Shown: positions 10,002-19,594, counted from the stretch's first letter. The stretch is 64,000 nt of DNA from Polynucleobacter sp. Latsch14-2 (GCF_018881925.1 NZ_JACVPL010000011.1:19302-83301), one strand, 5' to 3'. Notes: a model not told the origin generated them from the sequence alone. A program made the numbers and translations.

Positions 10002-10844
10002 ATGAAGATGAGTGCCCAGCTTACATTTCCTCTCACTAAAGCCTTTGTTGCGCGCATGGCGGTTTATGCTTCGATATTGATTGCAATATTGAATTTAGTT
10101 GCCTGTGCTGGCTTTTCTCGCAATTCAGTGCAGGATGAGTCTGGGAAGGTGCTGTCAGTGGATCAATTACCGGCACAGGAAGAGCTTCCCAAATTTTCGG
10201 CTGAAAAAGCACGTGATGGCATGCCAGTAGGGTGGCATTTTTATCGTATCGCTCCATATAAAAAGAATACTATTTACCGCCTAGAAAATTACCAAGGAAA
10301 AACAGTATTAAGCGCTAATTCAAAAACATCTGCTTCTGGACTCGCAATCAAGCTTCGACCACGTCAAGCACAAAATCTCTGGTTAAAGTGGGAGTGGAAG
10401 ACGGTGGCGCCTATACCCGCAGCTGATAACGCCGAACACACACAAGATGATGCACCACTGCGCATTTTGGTTGCATTTGATGGGAATAAATCAAAGCTGA
10501 CTCTAAAAGAAAAAATGACTTTTGAAATGGCGAATTTAATCAGCGGACAAGAGATGCCTTATGCGACTCTGATGTATATCTGGTCAGGCAAGACGCCGGT
10601 TAATACGATTCTGGATAATGCCCATACATCGCGGATCAAAATGATTGTGGTCGACTCTGGTTGGGAGAGCTTGGGGGATTGGCGTAAGCATGAGAGAGAT
10701 CTGGCAACTGATTACAAACGTGCTTATGGAGAAAATCCTGGGGAGGTGATTGGAATAGCCTTGTTGACTGATACTGACAACACTAAATCAGAAACGCGAG
10801 CACTTTATGGTGATATTGAATTGCTGCGAAAGAATCAAAAATAA
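10002..10844 (+). CDS. DUF3047 family lipoprotein
   Basis: The 280-residue protein has a signal peptide ending in the lipobox LVACAG (cysteine near residue 35), so a lipidated periplasmic protein is expected. The mature part fits DUF3047: GWHFYRIAPYKKNTIYRLEN, then a short LKWEWK strand, DDAPLRILVAFDG, and a C-terminal DTDNTKSETRALYGDIE. The family is widespread in proteobacteria with no assigned function. It is transcribed divergently from the GT39 gene and convergently with copA. Either ATG at 10002 or 10008 could be used. Confidence 0.8.
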   Translation: MKMSAQLTFPLTKAFVARMAVYASILIAILNLVACAGFSRNSVQDESGKVLSVDQLPAQEELPKFSAEKARDGMPVGWHFYRIAPYKKNTIYRLENYQGKTVLSANSKTSASGLAIKLRPRQAQNLWLKWEWKTVAPIPAADNAEHTQDDAPLRILVAFDGNKSKLTLKEKMTFEMANLISGQEMPYATLMYIWSGKTPVNTILDNAHTSRIKMIVVDSGWESLGDWRKHERDLATDYKRAYGENPGEVIGIALLTDTDNTKSETRALYGDIELLRKNQK

Positions 10845-10877
10845 AGATAGCAAAATAGCAATTAGGGCCTCAGTCTA

Positions 10878-13148
10878 TTAGTGAACCGGCTGCCATCGCT
10901 TTAACAGCAAGGCATTACTCAGAACGCAAAAACTCGATAGCGCCATAGCGCTTCCCGCAAGCATAGGTGAAAGATAGCCTAGCGCTGCCAGCGGAATACC
11001 AGTGGCATTGAATATAAAAGCCCAAAATAGATTTTGCCGAATCTTGTTCCAGGTGCGTTTAGAGATGTCAATCGCATCAGCGACCAAGCTAGGGTCACCC
11101 CGCATTAGGGTGATTCCTGCCGCTTGCATGGCGACATCGGTGCCCGTAGCCATTGCCATGCCAACATCAGCGGAGGCTAGGGCCGGCGCATCATTGATGC
11201 CATCACCTATCATGGCTACCCAGTGACGCTTCTCCCCAGCATGACGCATTTGTAACTGCGAAATTATTTCCGCCTTATTGCCTGGCATGATTTGTCCAAA
11301 TACCTCATCGATTCCGATGGCGTCTGCAACACGCATTGCGGCAGAAGTGTTGTCTCCCGATAGCATGACCGTGCGAATATGAAGCTTGTGTAATGCCGCG
11401 ATCGCTCCTTTGGCATTCGGTTTCAGTTCATCGCCGAAAGCAAAAAGTGCAATGGGACTTATTGGGAGTTCTGTATTCATCAGTACTGAAACTGTTTGCC
11501 CAAGATCAAAAGAAGTTTGTGCTTTTGCAAGAATAGATTGGTACTCTGGGTGTTGATCGAGCGAGGCAATGCTTTGCAAGCAAAGTCGTTTCCCGACCCA
11601 CTGTCCAGAATTTGGAGTGCCCTCAATCCCAATGCCTGGTAAGGCCTTGCTCTCGGAGCTAGCAATCGGCGGGATGCTCCGCTCCATTGTGGCGCCTAGT
11701 AGCGCTTTAGCCAGAGGATGCTCGCTCCCCAATTGAAGTCCTGCTGCAGTGGCTAAGATTTCAGAATCAGGTGAGTTCATGAAAGGAGCCAGTGTAAGTA
11801 GTCGCGGGTGACCAATGGTCAGCGTACCCGTCTTGTCAAAGGCAACAACATCGAGTCGATGCGCTTGCTCCAGTACCTGTGGATCCTTAATTAAAATTCC
11901 AAAACGTGCAGCGACACCAGTACCCGCCATGATGGCTGCGGGGGTGGCAAGTCCAAGCGCACAAGGACAGGCGATCACCAAGACAGACACCGCTCGTAAA
12001 ATTGCAATTGCTGCTGAATCGAGATAAAGCCAGTTGGCAATACCCGTAATGATGGCAATGAGGATTACTGTGGGGACAAAAATGGCGCTGACCTGATCAA
12101 CCAGTTTTTGAATCGGCGCTTTTTGTGTTTGCGCTTCTTCCACTAGGTTGATGATTTTGGAGAGTACGCTTTCTACTCCAATAGCTTGGGCTTGAACGAT
12201 GATGGCAGCTTCACCATTCAGGGCACCACCAATGACTGTTGAGCCTGGCTCTTTTTTGATGGGTGCGCTCTCACCGGTTAATAAAGATTCATCTATGTGG
12301 CTGTTGCCCATCAAAATGATGCCGTCAACGGGGATTCTTTCGCCGGGCAAAACCAGTACATGATCTTTGGGGAGAACTTGGTCTAAGGGTAGTTCGCGAT
12401 AGTCATCTAAGGCGGTAATGTCATTAATAGCAATTGCAGATTTCAAAACCTTGGCGTGCTCTGGCCAGAGTTTTTGGAGTGCACGAATTGCTTCGCTAGT
12501 TTGACGTTTCGCTCTCGCTTCAAGCCACTTACCCAGGAGGACCATACAGATAATGACGGCTGCACCTTCAAAATAGAGTTCATGCTGAGCGTGAGTTGAA
12601 GTCTGCATAAGGTAAAGACTTAGACCGTAGGCAGAGCTAGTTCCGAGGGCAACCAATAAATCCATATTGCCAACTCCGGCCATGAGTGATTTAAAGCCAG
12701 CCCTATAAAAGCGCCAGCCCAAAATGAATTGCACTGGCGTTGCCAGGGCGAGTTGCCAGAGGGGTGGGAGACTCCAATGAATACCAAATGGCATGAGAAG
12801 CATTGGTAAAAATAGTGGAGCAGACAAGGCAAAGCTCAAAATTACCCGACCTAAGCCATCGGCCGCCCAGAAAGACTGCGGTGGTTTTTCTGAGTGAGCG
12901 CCTTTGGAGTGGCTTAATGTTGCTTGGTAGCCAGTTTTTTCTATGGCCGCAATCACATCCTCAACAGTCGTTAATGAGCCACTTTTTAGCCTAACTCGGG
13001 CCTGCTCAGTCGCAAGATTGACGGTTGCTCCTTCTACCCCTGGGATTTTGTCTAAAGCCTTTTCGACGCGACCCACACAGGAGGAGCAGGTCATGCCCCC
13101 AATATCAAGGGTGTAAAACGCTGGAATTATTGGTTTTGGATTGCTCAT
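10878..13148 (-). CDS. copA: Copper-translocating P1B-type ATPase CopA
   Basis: This 756-residue ATPase exports Cu(I) from the cytoplasm. One N-terminal heavy-metal-associated domain has GMTC21SSC24. Eight membrane helices are expected. The actuator-domain TGES is near residue 291, the transmembrane metal-binding C394-P-C396 defines the P1B-1 copper class, and the phosphorylation site is D438-K-T-G-T. A GDGIND hinge lies in the last third. Its divergent partner is a copper chaperone 70 bases away, and the shared intergenic region holds a palindrome that may bind a copper regulator. Confidence 0.95.
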   Translation of the reverse strand: MSNPKPIIPAFYTLDIGGMTCSSCVGRVEKALDKIPGVEGATVNLATEQARVRLKSGSLTTVEDVIAAIEKTGYQATLSHSKGAHSEKPPQSFWAADGLGRVILSFALSAPLFLPMLLMPFGIHWSLPPLWQLALATPVQFILGWRFYRAGFKSLMAGVGNMDLLVALGTSSAYGLSLYLMQTSTHAQHELYFEGAAVIICMVLLGKWLEARAKRQTSEAIRALQKLWPEHAKVLKSAIAINDITALDDYRELPLDQVLPKDHVLVLPGERIPVDGIILMGNSHIDESLLTGESAPIKKEPGSTVIGGALNGEAAIIVQAQAIGVESVLSKIINLVEEAQTQKAPIQKLVDQVSAIFVPTVILIAIITGIANWLYLDSAAIAILRAVSVLVIACPCALGLATPAAIMAGTGVAARFGILIKDPQVLEQAHRLDVVAFDKTGTLTIGHPRLLTLAPFMNSPDSEILATAAGLQLGSEHPLAKALLGATMERSIPPIASSESKALPGIGIEGTPNSGQWVGKRLCLQSIASLDQHPEYQSILAKAQTSFDLGQTVSVLMNTELPISPIALFAFGDELKPNAKGAIAALHKLHIRTVMLSGDNTSAAMRVADAIGIDEVFGQIMPGNKAEIISQLQMRHAGEKRHWVAMIGDGINDAPALASADVGMAMATGTDVAMQAAGITLMRGDPSLVADAIDISKRTWNKIRQNLFWAFIFNATGIPLAALGYLSPMLAGSAMALSSFCVLSNALLLKRWQPVH

Positions 13149-13171
13149 ATGGAAGATAATCTACTCTAAGA

Positions 13172-13184
13172 CCCTAAATTAGGG
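13172..13184. promoter_or_regulatory. Palindrome between copA and the copper chaperone
   Basis: CCCTAA and TTAGGG form a perfect six-base inverted repeat around one central base in the 70-base gap between two divergent copper genes. The location suits an operator for a copper-responsive regulator of the CueR or CsoR type. The sequence does not closely match either consensus, so the regulator is unassigned. Confidence 0.35.
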
Positions 13185-13218
13185 GTATTACTTAAATTAA
13201 AGTCTAAGAGGATTTGCC

Positions 13219-13413
13219 ATGTTGAGCCTAAAAGTCTCTGGAATGACCTGTAGTGGTTGCATTAATGCGGTTACTAGGGCAATTCAGGCGCAAGATCCTC
13301 AAGCCAAGGTAGCGGTGGACTTGGTCACCCAAATCGTAGAGTTGGAAACGAGTTTAAGTGCTCAGACTGCTAGTGCGCTCATATCAGATGCTGGTTTCCC
13401 AGTCTCTCACTAG
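13219..13413 (+). CDS. copZ: Copper chaperone / heavy-metal-associated domain protein
   Basis: A 64-residue single HMA domain (beta-alpha-beta-beta-alpha-beta) with the Cu(I)-binding GMTCSGC loop at residues 8-14. It is expected to carry copper in the cytoplasm and hand it to the ATPase encoded divergently. An AGAGGATT sequence just before the ATG is a good ribosome-binding site. The length is exactly that of CopZ-type chaperones. The name is by domain and context, not by close sequence comparison. Confidence 0.88.
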   Translation: MLSLKVSGMTCSGCINAVTRAIQAQDPQAKVAVDLVTQIVELETSLSAQTASALISDAGFPVSH

Positions 13414-13479
13414 GCATTGTTTAGAATGTTGGCAAACCTAACAAAACCCGTAGCTTTTGTTCTTAAAGGATTGTGATTT

Positions 13480-14127
13480 ATGTTCTTCAGTAAGCTAATG
13501 CCTCACGATGGGAACTTTTTTGTACTGTTTAATCAGCATGCCGAGCAAATTGTGGCAGCCTCTGAATCTTTTCTAAAGTTCATTGAGCACTATAACGATG
13601 AGGCTCTGCGTGCTAAGTACACCCTAGAAATAGATCAAGCGGAGCACGCCTGTGATGATGTCGTAAAAGAGGTGCACCGTCGTCTTCATAAAACATTTAT
13701 CACCCCGATCGACCGTGATCAAATTTTTTCGTTAATCAATACCATGGATGATGTGGCTGATTTGATTCAGAATGGTACTGAGGCTATGCACCTTTATAAC
13801 GTCAAGCAAATGACGGAAGAGATGTTGCATATGGCTCAGCTGTGCAATCAATGCTGTATCAGCATGAAAAATGCAGTTGCTACCCTAAAAGATATTTCTG
13901 ATCCTGAGGTGGCAAAAGCTGCCCTGAAGACTTGCGATGAGATTGATCATCTTGAGTCTGGTGCGGACCGCCTGCTCTCAACGGCAATTACGAGATTGTT
14001 TCGCGAGGAAACTGAAGTACGTGAACTGATTAAATTGCAGCGCATTTATGAATTGCTTGAAGAGGTTACCGATAAATGTGAAGACGTTGCCAACTTAGTT
14101 GAGGGCATCGTTCTTGAGAACTCTTAA
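13480..14127 (+). CDS. DUF47 family (PhoU-like) phosphate transport accessory protein
   Basis: A 215-residue all-helical protein of the TIGR00153/DUF47 family, related to PhoU. It opens with FFSKLMPHDGNFFVLFNQHAEQ and contains the DxxxHEx-like repeats typical of metal binding (EQAEHACDDVVKEVHRRLH and EIDHLESGADRLL regions). These proteins accompany and probably gate Pit-type transporters. The Pit gene starts 11 bases downstream, which fits that role. An AAAGGA lies seven bases before the ATG. Confidence 0.9.
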   Translation: MFFSKLMPHDGNFFVLFNQHAEQIVAASESFLKFIEHYNDEALRAKYTLEIDQAEHACDDVVKEVHRRLHKTFITPIDRDQIFSLINTMDDVADLIQNGTEAMHLYNVKQMTEEMLHMAQLCNQCCISMKNAVATLKDISDPEVAKAALKTCDEIDHLESGADRLLSTAITRLFREETEVRELIKLQRIYELLEEVTDKCEDVANLVEGIVLENS

Positions 14128-14138
14128 GGCGTACTAAA

Positions 14139-15149
14139 TTGCCTTCAATACAAACTGCTTTTTGGGTGGTGGCACTGTTGGTGGTGCTAGCCTTAGCCTT
14201 TGATTTCATGAATGGTTTTCATGATGCGGCAAACTCTATCGCCACAGTAGTCTCCACAGGCGTTTTGAAGCCGCAGCAGGCAGTTATTTTTGCGGCATTC
14301 TTTAACTTTCTCGCAATTTTTATTTTTCATTTAAGTGTTGCGGCAACCGTCGGCAAGGGGATTGTTCACCCATCATCAGTCGATTTGCATGTGATCTTTG
14401 GCGCACTAATTGGCGCAATCATTTGGAATATCTTGACCTGGTATTACGGCATCCCCTCTAGCTCCTCTCATGCCTTAATTGGGGGGCTAGTTGGTGCCAC
14501 TATACCAAAAGCTGGTTTCGCAGGCTTGGTTTGGTCCGGCATTATTAAAACAGTCGCCTTTATTTTTATATCACCGTTTGTTGGCTTCTTGCTCGGTTCG
14601 CTGATGATGCTTTTGGTAGCTTGGGTTTGTAGAAATGTGAACGTGGCGAAAACGGATCGCTGGTTACGTCGTTTGCAATTGGTATCGGCTAGTGCTTACA
14701 GCTTGGGTCATGGTGGCAATGATGCGCAAAAAACCATTGGCATTATTTGGCTTCTACTGATTATTACTGGCTACGCTGAAGCTGGGGCAAGCATGCCGCC
14801 AATGTGGACCATTATTGGCTGCTATATAGCAATTGCCATGGGTACGATGTTTGGCGGTTGGCGGATTGTTAAAACGATGGGGCAAAAACTTACCAAGCTC
14901 AAACCAGTAGGCGGCTTTTGCGCTGAGACGGGCGGAGCAATGACTTTATTTGCCGCAACAGCCCTGGGCGTTCCCGTATCAACTACCCATACTATTACTG
15001 GGGCTATTGTTGGTGTTGGCTCTACCCGTCGTGCCAGTGCAGTTCGTTGGGGTGTAGCTGGTAACATCGTTTGGGCTTGGATCTTTACGATTCCAGCCAC
15101 TGCAATGATGTCTATGGCAGTCTATTACTTGAGTCTTTGGCTCTTCTAA
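14139..15149 (+). CDS. pit: Inorganic phosphate transporter, PiT family
   Basis: The 336-residue integral membrane protein shows the two inverted PiT signature repeats: FDFMNGFHDAANSIATVV near residues 22-39 and SLGHGGNDAQKTIGI near residues 188-202. The central SSSHALIGG and C-terminal STTHTITGAIVG are also typical. It imports phosphate, usually as a metal-phosphate complex, with protons. Translation starts at a TTG (14139), 11 bases after the DUF47 stop, so the two genes are probably coexpressed. The length is in the short bacterial Pit class. Confidence 0.93.
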   Translation: MPSIQTAFWVVALLVVLALAFDFMNGFHDAANSIATVVSTGVLKPQQAVIFAAFFNFLAIFIFHLSVAATVGKGIVHPSSVDLHVIFGALIGAIIWNILTWYYGIPSSSSHALIGGLVGATIPKAGFAGLVWSGIIKTVAFIFISPFVGFLLGSLMMLLVAWVCRNVNVAKTDRWLRRLQLVSASAYSLGHGGNDAQKTIGIIWLLLIITGYAEAGASMPPMWTIIGCYIAIAMGTMFGGWRIVKTMGQKLTKLKPVGGFCAETGGAMTLFAATALGVPVSTTHTITGAIVGVGSTRRASAVRWGVAGNIVWAWIFTIPATAMMSMAVYYLSLWLF

Positions 15150-15294
15150 ATCTACCTGTTGAGTTGGGCGCGCTGATCTTCAGCAAAGAATCCCTTGTGC
15201 GGTTAATCTACCCACTATTCAAAAATTAGCAACAATAGATCAATTAATGTATTTGGCTACCCAGTTTTGGTGTAGCTATTCTTAGGAGAATGTA

Positions 15295-16383
15295 GTGGCA
15301 GTCACGATTGAAGTCGTACAGGCAGCGCTAAAAGGTCTAGTCGACCCCAATACTCAAGTTGACTTTGTAACAGCTAAGGCGGTTAAAAATTTGCGCGTTG
15401 AAGGTGGCGACATCTCTTTGGATATTTCTTTGGGATATCCAGCAAAAAGCCAATTTGATGCAATCCGTAAATCGGTGATTGCTGTTTTGCGTAATCTGCC
15501 TGAGGTTAAAAATGTTAGCGTTAATGTGGGTAGTCAAATTGTTTCGCATGCAGTTCAGCGCGGGGTGAAGTTATTACCAGGCGTTAAAAATATTATTGCG
15601 ATTGCAAGCGGCAAAGGTGGCGTTGGTAAATCCACCACTGCCGTAAATCTCGCATTGGCTTTGGCAGCAGAGGGTGCTCAAGTGGGTGTTTTGGATGCTG
15701 ATATCTATGGCCCCAGTCAGCCGATGATGCTTGGCATTACTGGCAGACCAGAATCGATTGAAGAAAATACTATTGAACCTATGGAAGGCCATGGTTTACA
15801 AGCAAGCTCTATTGGTTTCTTAATCGAGGAAGATGCACCCATGGTGTGGCGTGGCCCCATGGTCACCTCTGCTTTAGAGCAATTACTACGTCAAACGCGG
15901 TGGCGTGATTTGGATTACCTGATTGTTGATATGCCCCCAGGTACAGGAGACATACAATTAACGCTCGCACAAAAGGTGCCTGTTACTGGCGCTGTTATTG
16001 TCACCACCCCTCAGGATATCGCCTTGCTCGATGCGCGCAAAGGCCTCAAAATGTTTGAGAAGGTCGGCGTCCCTATCATTGGCATTATTGAGAACATGAG
16101 CACTTACGTATGCCCCAAATGCAGTCATGAAGAGCATATCTTTGGCTCTGGCGGCGGCGAGAAGATGTGCAAGGAGTATGGAACTGATTTCTTGGGGGCT
16201 TTGCCATTAAATCTTTCCATTCGTGAGCAGGCAGATGCAGGACGCCCTACGGTAGTTGCGGAGCCGGATGGCGCAATTAGTGCTATCTATAAAAATATCG
16301 CTAGACAGGTCGCAATTCGAGTTGCTACTCTCTCCAAGGATATGAGTAGTAAGTTTCCCAACATCGTTGTTCAAAATACCTGA
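15295..16383 (+). CDS. apbC: Iron-sulfur cluster carrier protein ApbC/Mrp
   Basis: A P-loop ATPase of the Mrp/Nbp35 family that carries or inserts Fe-S clusters. The 362-residue protein has an N-terminal MIP18/DUF59 domain (about 1-85), a deviant Walker A GKGGVGKST near residue 105, DADIYGPSQ, DMPPGTGD, and the cluster-binding CPKC near residue 273. The GTG start at 15295 is supported by AGGAG at 15284-15288. DUF3305 begins seven bases downstream, tying this Fe-S carrier to the formate dehydrogenase accessory genes. This may be more than chance, because the next proteins are rich in Fe-S sites. Confidence 0.93.
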   Translation: MAVTIEVVQAALKGLVDPNTQVDFVTAKAVKNLRVEGGDISLDISLGYPAKSQFDAIRKSVIAVLRNLPEVKNVSVNVGSQIVSHAVQRGVKLLPGVKNIIAIASGKGGVGKSTTAVNLALALAAEGAQVGVLDADIYGPSQPMMLGITGRPESIEENTIEPMEGHGLQASSIGFLIEEDAPMVWRGPMVTSALEQLLRQTRWRDLDYLIVDMPPGTGDIQLTLAQKVPVTGAVIVTTPQDIALLDARKGLKMFEKVGVPIIGIIENMSTYVCPKCSHEEHIFGSGGGEKMCKEYGTDFLGALPLNLSIREQADAGRPTVVAEPDGAISAIYKNIARQVAIRVATLSKDMSSKFPNIVVQNT

Positions 16384-16389
16384 GGATTT

Positions 16390-16929
16390 ATGCGCTTTGC
16401 GGTAGTAATGCGTAAACAGAATATCGATAACCCATGGATTTCATTCAAATGGGTGCCGCAAGAGGTGTTGCCCGATTTTGGTGAATTTTCATCCACTACA
16501 AAGCACGGTAATCAGATTTCTGGACAGTTTCTGGCGCGTGATGATGGTGGTGAATCTTGGCTCTTTACTGGATACGAGCTGAATTTATTTCCAGATGAGG
16601 CTGAAGGTTACTATCTGAATTTATCCGCTACCAAGCCATGTTGGTTCGTGATGTGGCGTCTAGAGGAGGATATTGAGCGCTATATTGATGGGCAATTTAT
16701 AGCCCTTGCTAAATCAGATACAACTATCGCAGTACCTCATCGCTTATCCGTTAGCTATAACGAGGCGGGGCGCCTATTGGATGGTGGTGAGTCAGTGGAT
16801 AGCATTCCAATGACTGTTGAACATGCTTCTTGGTTGCAAGAGTATGTGAATGAGCATTATCACCCTGAGCCTAAAAAGCGCCACCGCCCTCAATCATTTA
16901 AGGGCGCCGATCGCCCGCTGGAAAAATAA
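16390..16929 (+). CDS. DUF3305 family protein (formate dehydrogenase accessory)
   Basis: A 179-residue soluble protein without a signal peptide or membrane segment. It fits DUF3305: a RKQNIDNPWISFKWVP start, a GYELNLFPDEAEGYYLNLSA block and a PCWFVMWRLEE strand. The domain's biochemical role is unknown. In many proteobacteria the DUF3305 gene is followed by DUF3306, a multi-cluster ferredoxin, a TorD-like chaperone and formate dehydrogenase, exactly as here. It ends with a stop overlapping the next start by one base. Confidence 0.85.
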   Translation: MRFAVVMRKQNIDNPWISFKWVPQEVLPDFGEFSSTTKHGNQISGQFLARDDGGESWLFTGYELNLFPDEAEGYYLNLSATKPCWFVMWRLEEDIERYIDGQFIALAKSDTTIAVPHRLSVSYNEAGRLLDGGESVDSIPMTVEHASWLQEYVNEHYHPEPKKRHRPQSFKGADRPLEK

Positions 16930-17507
16930 TGGCGGGCGGCTTTTTAAATCGGTGGTCACGTCGTAAAGCGGGCGAACCAGCAGGGCTGGAAAAACCCCCA
17001 GCGGAATTAGCTCGTCAGGCAGAGCCCGCTACCCCCGAAGTGCTCGATGCTCAAACGCAGAAGCGGGATCTTTTAGTGCCAGCCACCCTAGACGATGTCG
17101 AGAAGATTGATCGGTTTGCTCCTGATTTTTCTGCTTTTATGCAACCAGGAGTGGATCCCGCCGTTCAGCAAGCCGCCCTGAAGAAAATGTTTTCAGACCC
17201 CCATTTCAATGTAATGGATGGTTTAGATATTTATATTGATGATTACTCTAAGCCTGACCCAATTCCTTTGGAAATGCTCAAGCGTATGGTGCAGTCAGAT
17301 ATGTTGAATATTTTCCGCAAGGGTGAGGGCAGTGCAGAGGAGGGTGAAAAGCAAACTGCCGCTACTGCTCTCGAAGGCAGTGAACAGCATCGGCTATCTG
17401 GCGATCAAGTTGATTTAACATCCCCACATTCAAGTGCTGATTTAGGAGGGGTTTCCTCAGACAGCACTCCTTCGGATCGAAAAAATATTGAAGAAAATGA
17501 TTCATGA
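16929..17507 (+). CDS. DUF3306 family protein (formate dehydrogenase accessory)
   Basis: A 192-residue acidic, probably partly disordered protein. It starts with GGFLNRWSRRK, typical of DUF3306. The central part has FAPDFSAFMQPGVDPAVQQAALKKMFSDPHFNVMDGLDIYIDDYS, the family's conserved core. The C-terminal 60 residues are low-complexity Ser/Glu/Asp-rich. No enzymatic motif is visible. It overlaps both neighbours (one base upstream, four bases downstream), so it is translationally coupled in the accessory operon. Confidence 0.85.
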   Translation: MAGGFLNRWSRRKAGEPAGLEKPPAELARQAEPATPEVLDAQTQKRDLLVPATLDDVEKIDRFAPDFSAFMQPGVDPAVQQAALKKMFSDPHFNVMDGLDIYIDDYSKPDPIPLEMLKRMVQSDMLNIFRKGEGSAEEGEKQTAATALEGSEQHRLSGDQVDLTSPHSSADLGGVSSDSTPSDRKNIEENDS

Positions 17508-19594
17508 GCCAAAAATTAGTCTGTAACTGCAACGGCACAATGCCATTGGATTCGAAGGCATTAGGTGTCACGCTGCATACCTCTTTGTGTCGACAGGAGG
17601 TAGGTTCTTTTCTGAAAGCGTTGGATGGCGATGATTCACTGATAGTCGCTTGTACGCAAGAGGGCGCATTATTTCAAGAGTTGGCCACCCAAGCTGAAAA
17701 ACCATTAATAGCACCACTACGTTTTGTAAATATTCGTGAAGTAGCTGGTTGGACTCAGGAGGCTAAGAATTCTGGGCCTAAGATTGCTGCGCTGCTTGCT
17801 TTGGCGGATATGCCAGAGGCCGACCCTGTTCCTGTTGTGAACTACGAGAGTCAAGGTAGATTATTCATTATTGGCCCCGGCTATCAAGCCTTACCCTGGG
17901 CTGAAAAATTAAGCGACTCACTTGATGTCTCAGTTTTGTGCACCGAGCCAAGCCCTCTGCCGATCGCCAGAAACTTCCCAGTCTATACCGGAAGCCTGAC
18001 TAAGTTAGATGGCTATCTTGGCAATTTTTCGGTCAATTGGGATTTGCAAAACCCAATTGATCCAGAAATGTGTACGCGTTGTGGTGCTTGTGTTGACGCT
18101 TGCCCGGAAAATGCAATTGATGATGCATTCCAGATTGATTTAGATAAATGCAAATCACATCGTGCCTGCGTTACCGCTTGCGCTGGTATTGGCGCCATTC
18201 AGTTTGCTAGGGTTGAACGTCAGCGTACTGCAGAATTTGATTTGATTATGGATTTACGTGTTGATCCAATGATGCGTATGAGTCAGACTCCTCAGGGATA
18301 TTTTGCACCTGGAAAAGATCCGCTTGAGCAAGCACTTGCTGCCAACCAGTTACTTGAATTCATTGGCGAGTTTGAAAAGCCCAAATACTTTTCCTATAAC
18401 GAAAAGATCTGTGCTCATGGGCGCAACGGCAAAGTGGGTTGCAGTGCCTGTGTTGATGTTTGCTCTACCGGCGCAATTAGCTCTTTATTTAAGAGTGGAT
18501 TGGGCACGGTCGAAGTCAATCCAAATCTTTGTATGGGTTGCGGTGCTTGTTCCACAGTTTGTCCATCTGGCGCAATGCGCTACAACTACCCAAGCGTTGA
18601 ACACCAAGGTAAAGAAATAAAACTACTGGCTAATGTATTTAGCGCAGAGAGTCTTAAGGCGCAGCAGGTCACCGCGCCGAGCCTTTTACTCCATTCGCTT
18701 AAGGTTGGTTCATCACTGATTGATTTGCTAGGACGCGCAGCGCATTTAAGACCCAAGCACTACGAAGGTTTGCCTTCATTTGTTCTGCCTTATGGCATTG
18801 AGCATATTGCCTCTACTGGCTTGGAGCTTTGGCTAGGGGCTCTCAGTTATGGTTTTGGTGAAGTTATCCTACTAATGAGTGGCGATGAAGATCCTGCTTA
18901 TCGCAATGCATTGGAAACTCAAAGTGCCTTAGCGAATGCCATCTTGAGCACCTATGGATTTGATGCTCGCATTCAACTGGTCCAAGCTAGTGGTGCTGAT
19001 GATCTCGAACCAGTTTCACTTGCTATGGGTAAGTTGCGTCAGCGGGGTCCATTGCTGCAGGTGTGTACTCCTGCAACTTTTGGTTTAAGTAATCAAAAGC
19101 GCGAGACTCTTGAGGCTCTTTTAGAGCATTTTCAAAAACAGTCCAAGACGTCTATTCCAGACGAGGGTGCTGCATTGCCAAAGTCCTCGCTCTTGGGTGG
19201 AATCAGTATTAATAAAGAAGCCTGCACCCTTTGTATGTCTTGTGTCGGTAGTTGTCCAGAAGGTGCGCTATTGGATAATCCAGAAGAGCCCAAGCTGTCT
19301 TTTATTGAAAAGCAATGTGTACAGTGCGGCATTTGTGTGCAGACTTGCCCGGAGCAGGCGCTTGCCTTGAGCCCGCGACTATTGACTGTTGAGCGTCGCA
19401 AACAAAGGGTGGATCTTAATGAGACCCAAGCCTTTCATTGCATTAGCTGCGGAAAACCTTTCGGTACTTTGAAAATGGTTGATCTGATGCTAACCAAGTT
19501 GGGTGCGCATGGGGCCTTTGCTGGTGCCGCCATGGACAGGCTCAAGATGTGCAGTGATTGTCGAGTGGTCGATATGGTGAAAAAAGAAACATGA
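17504..19594 (+). CDS. Multi-[4Fe-4S] ferredoxin-like protein of the formate dehydrogenase cluster
   Basis: A 696-residue cytoplasmic protein with at least six [4Fe-4S] motifs. Cluster cysteines lie at about 190-200 (CTRCGACVDAC), 216-226 (an atypical C-S-H-R-A-C form), 303-320 (CAHGRNGKVGCSACVDVC), 343-353 (CMGCGACSTVC), 574-584 (CTLCMSCVGSC) and 605-615 (CVQCGICVQTC). Extra pairs are at residues 7/9 (CNC) and near the C-terminus (CISC about 646-649, CSDC about 683-686). The region 360-570 has no cysteine motif I can assign. It probably moves electrons during enzyme maturation or links FDH to another acceptor; the exact role is not established. Confidence 0.87.
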   Translation: MSQKLVCNCNGTMPLDSKALGVTLHTSLCRQEVGSFLKALDGDDSLIVACTQEGALFQELATQAEKPLIAPLRFVNIREVAGWTQEAKNSGPKIAALLALADMPEADPVPVVNYESQGRLFIIGPGYQALPWAEKLSDSLDVSVLCTEPSPLPIARNFPVYTGSLTKLDGYLGNFSVNWDLQNPIDPEMCTRCGACVDACPENAIDDAFQIDLDKCKSHRACVTACAGIGAIQFARVERQRTAEFDLIMDLRVDPMMRMSQTPQGYFAPGKDPLEQALAANQLLEFIGEFEKPKYFSYNEKICAHGRNGKVGCSACVDVCSTGAISSLFKSGLGTVEVNPNLCMGCGACSTVCPSGAMRYNYPSVEHQGKEIKLLANVFSAESLKAQQVTAPSLLLHSLKVGSSLIDLLGRAAHLRPKHYEGLPSFVLPYGIEHIASTGLELWLGALSYGFGEVILLMSGDEDPAYRNALETQSALANAILSTYGFDARIQLVQASGADDLEPVSLAMGKLRQRGPLLQVCTPATFGLSNQKRETLEALLEHFQKQSKTSIPDEGAALPKSSLLGGISINKEACTLCMSCVGSCPEGALLDNPEEPKLSFIEKQCVQCGICVQTCPEQALALSPRLLTVERRKQRVDLNETQAFHCISCGKPFGTLKMVDLMLTKLGAHGAFAGAAMDRLKMCSDCRVVDMVKKET

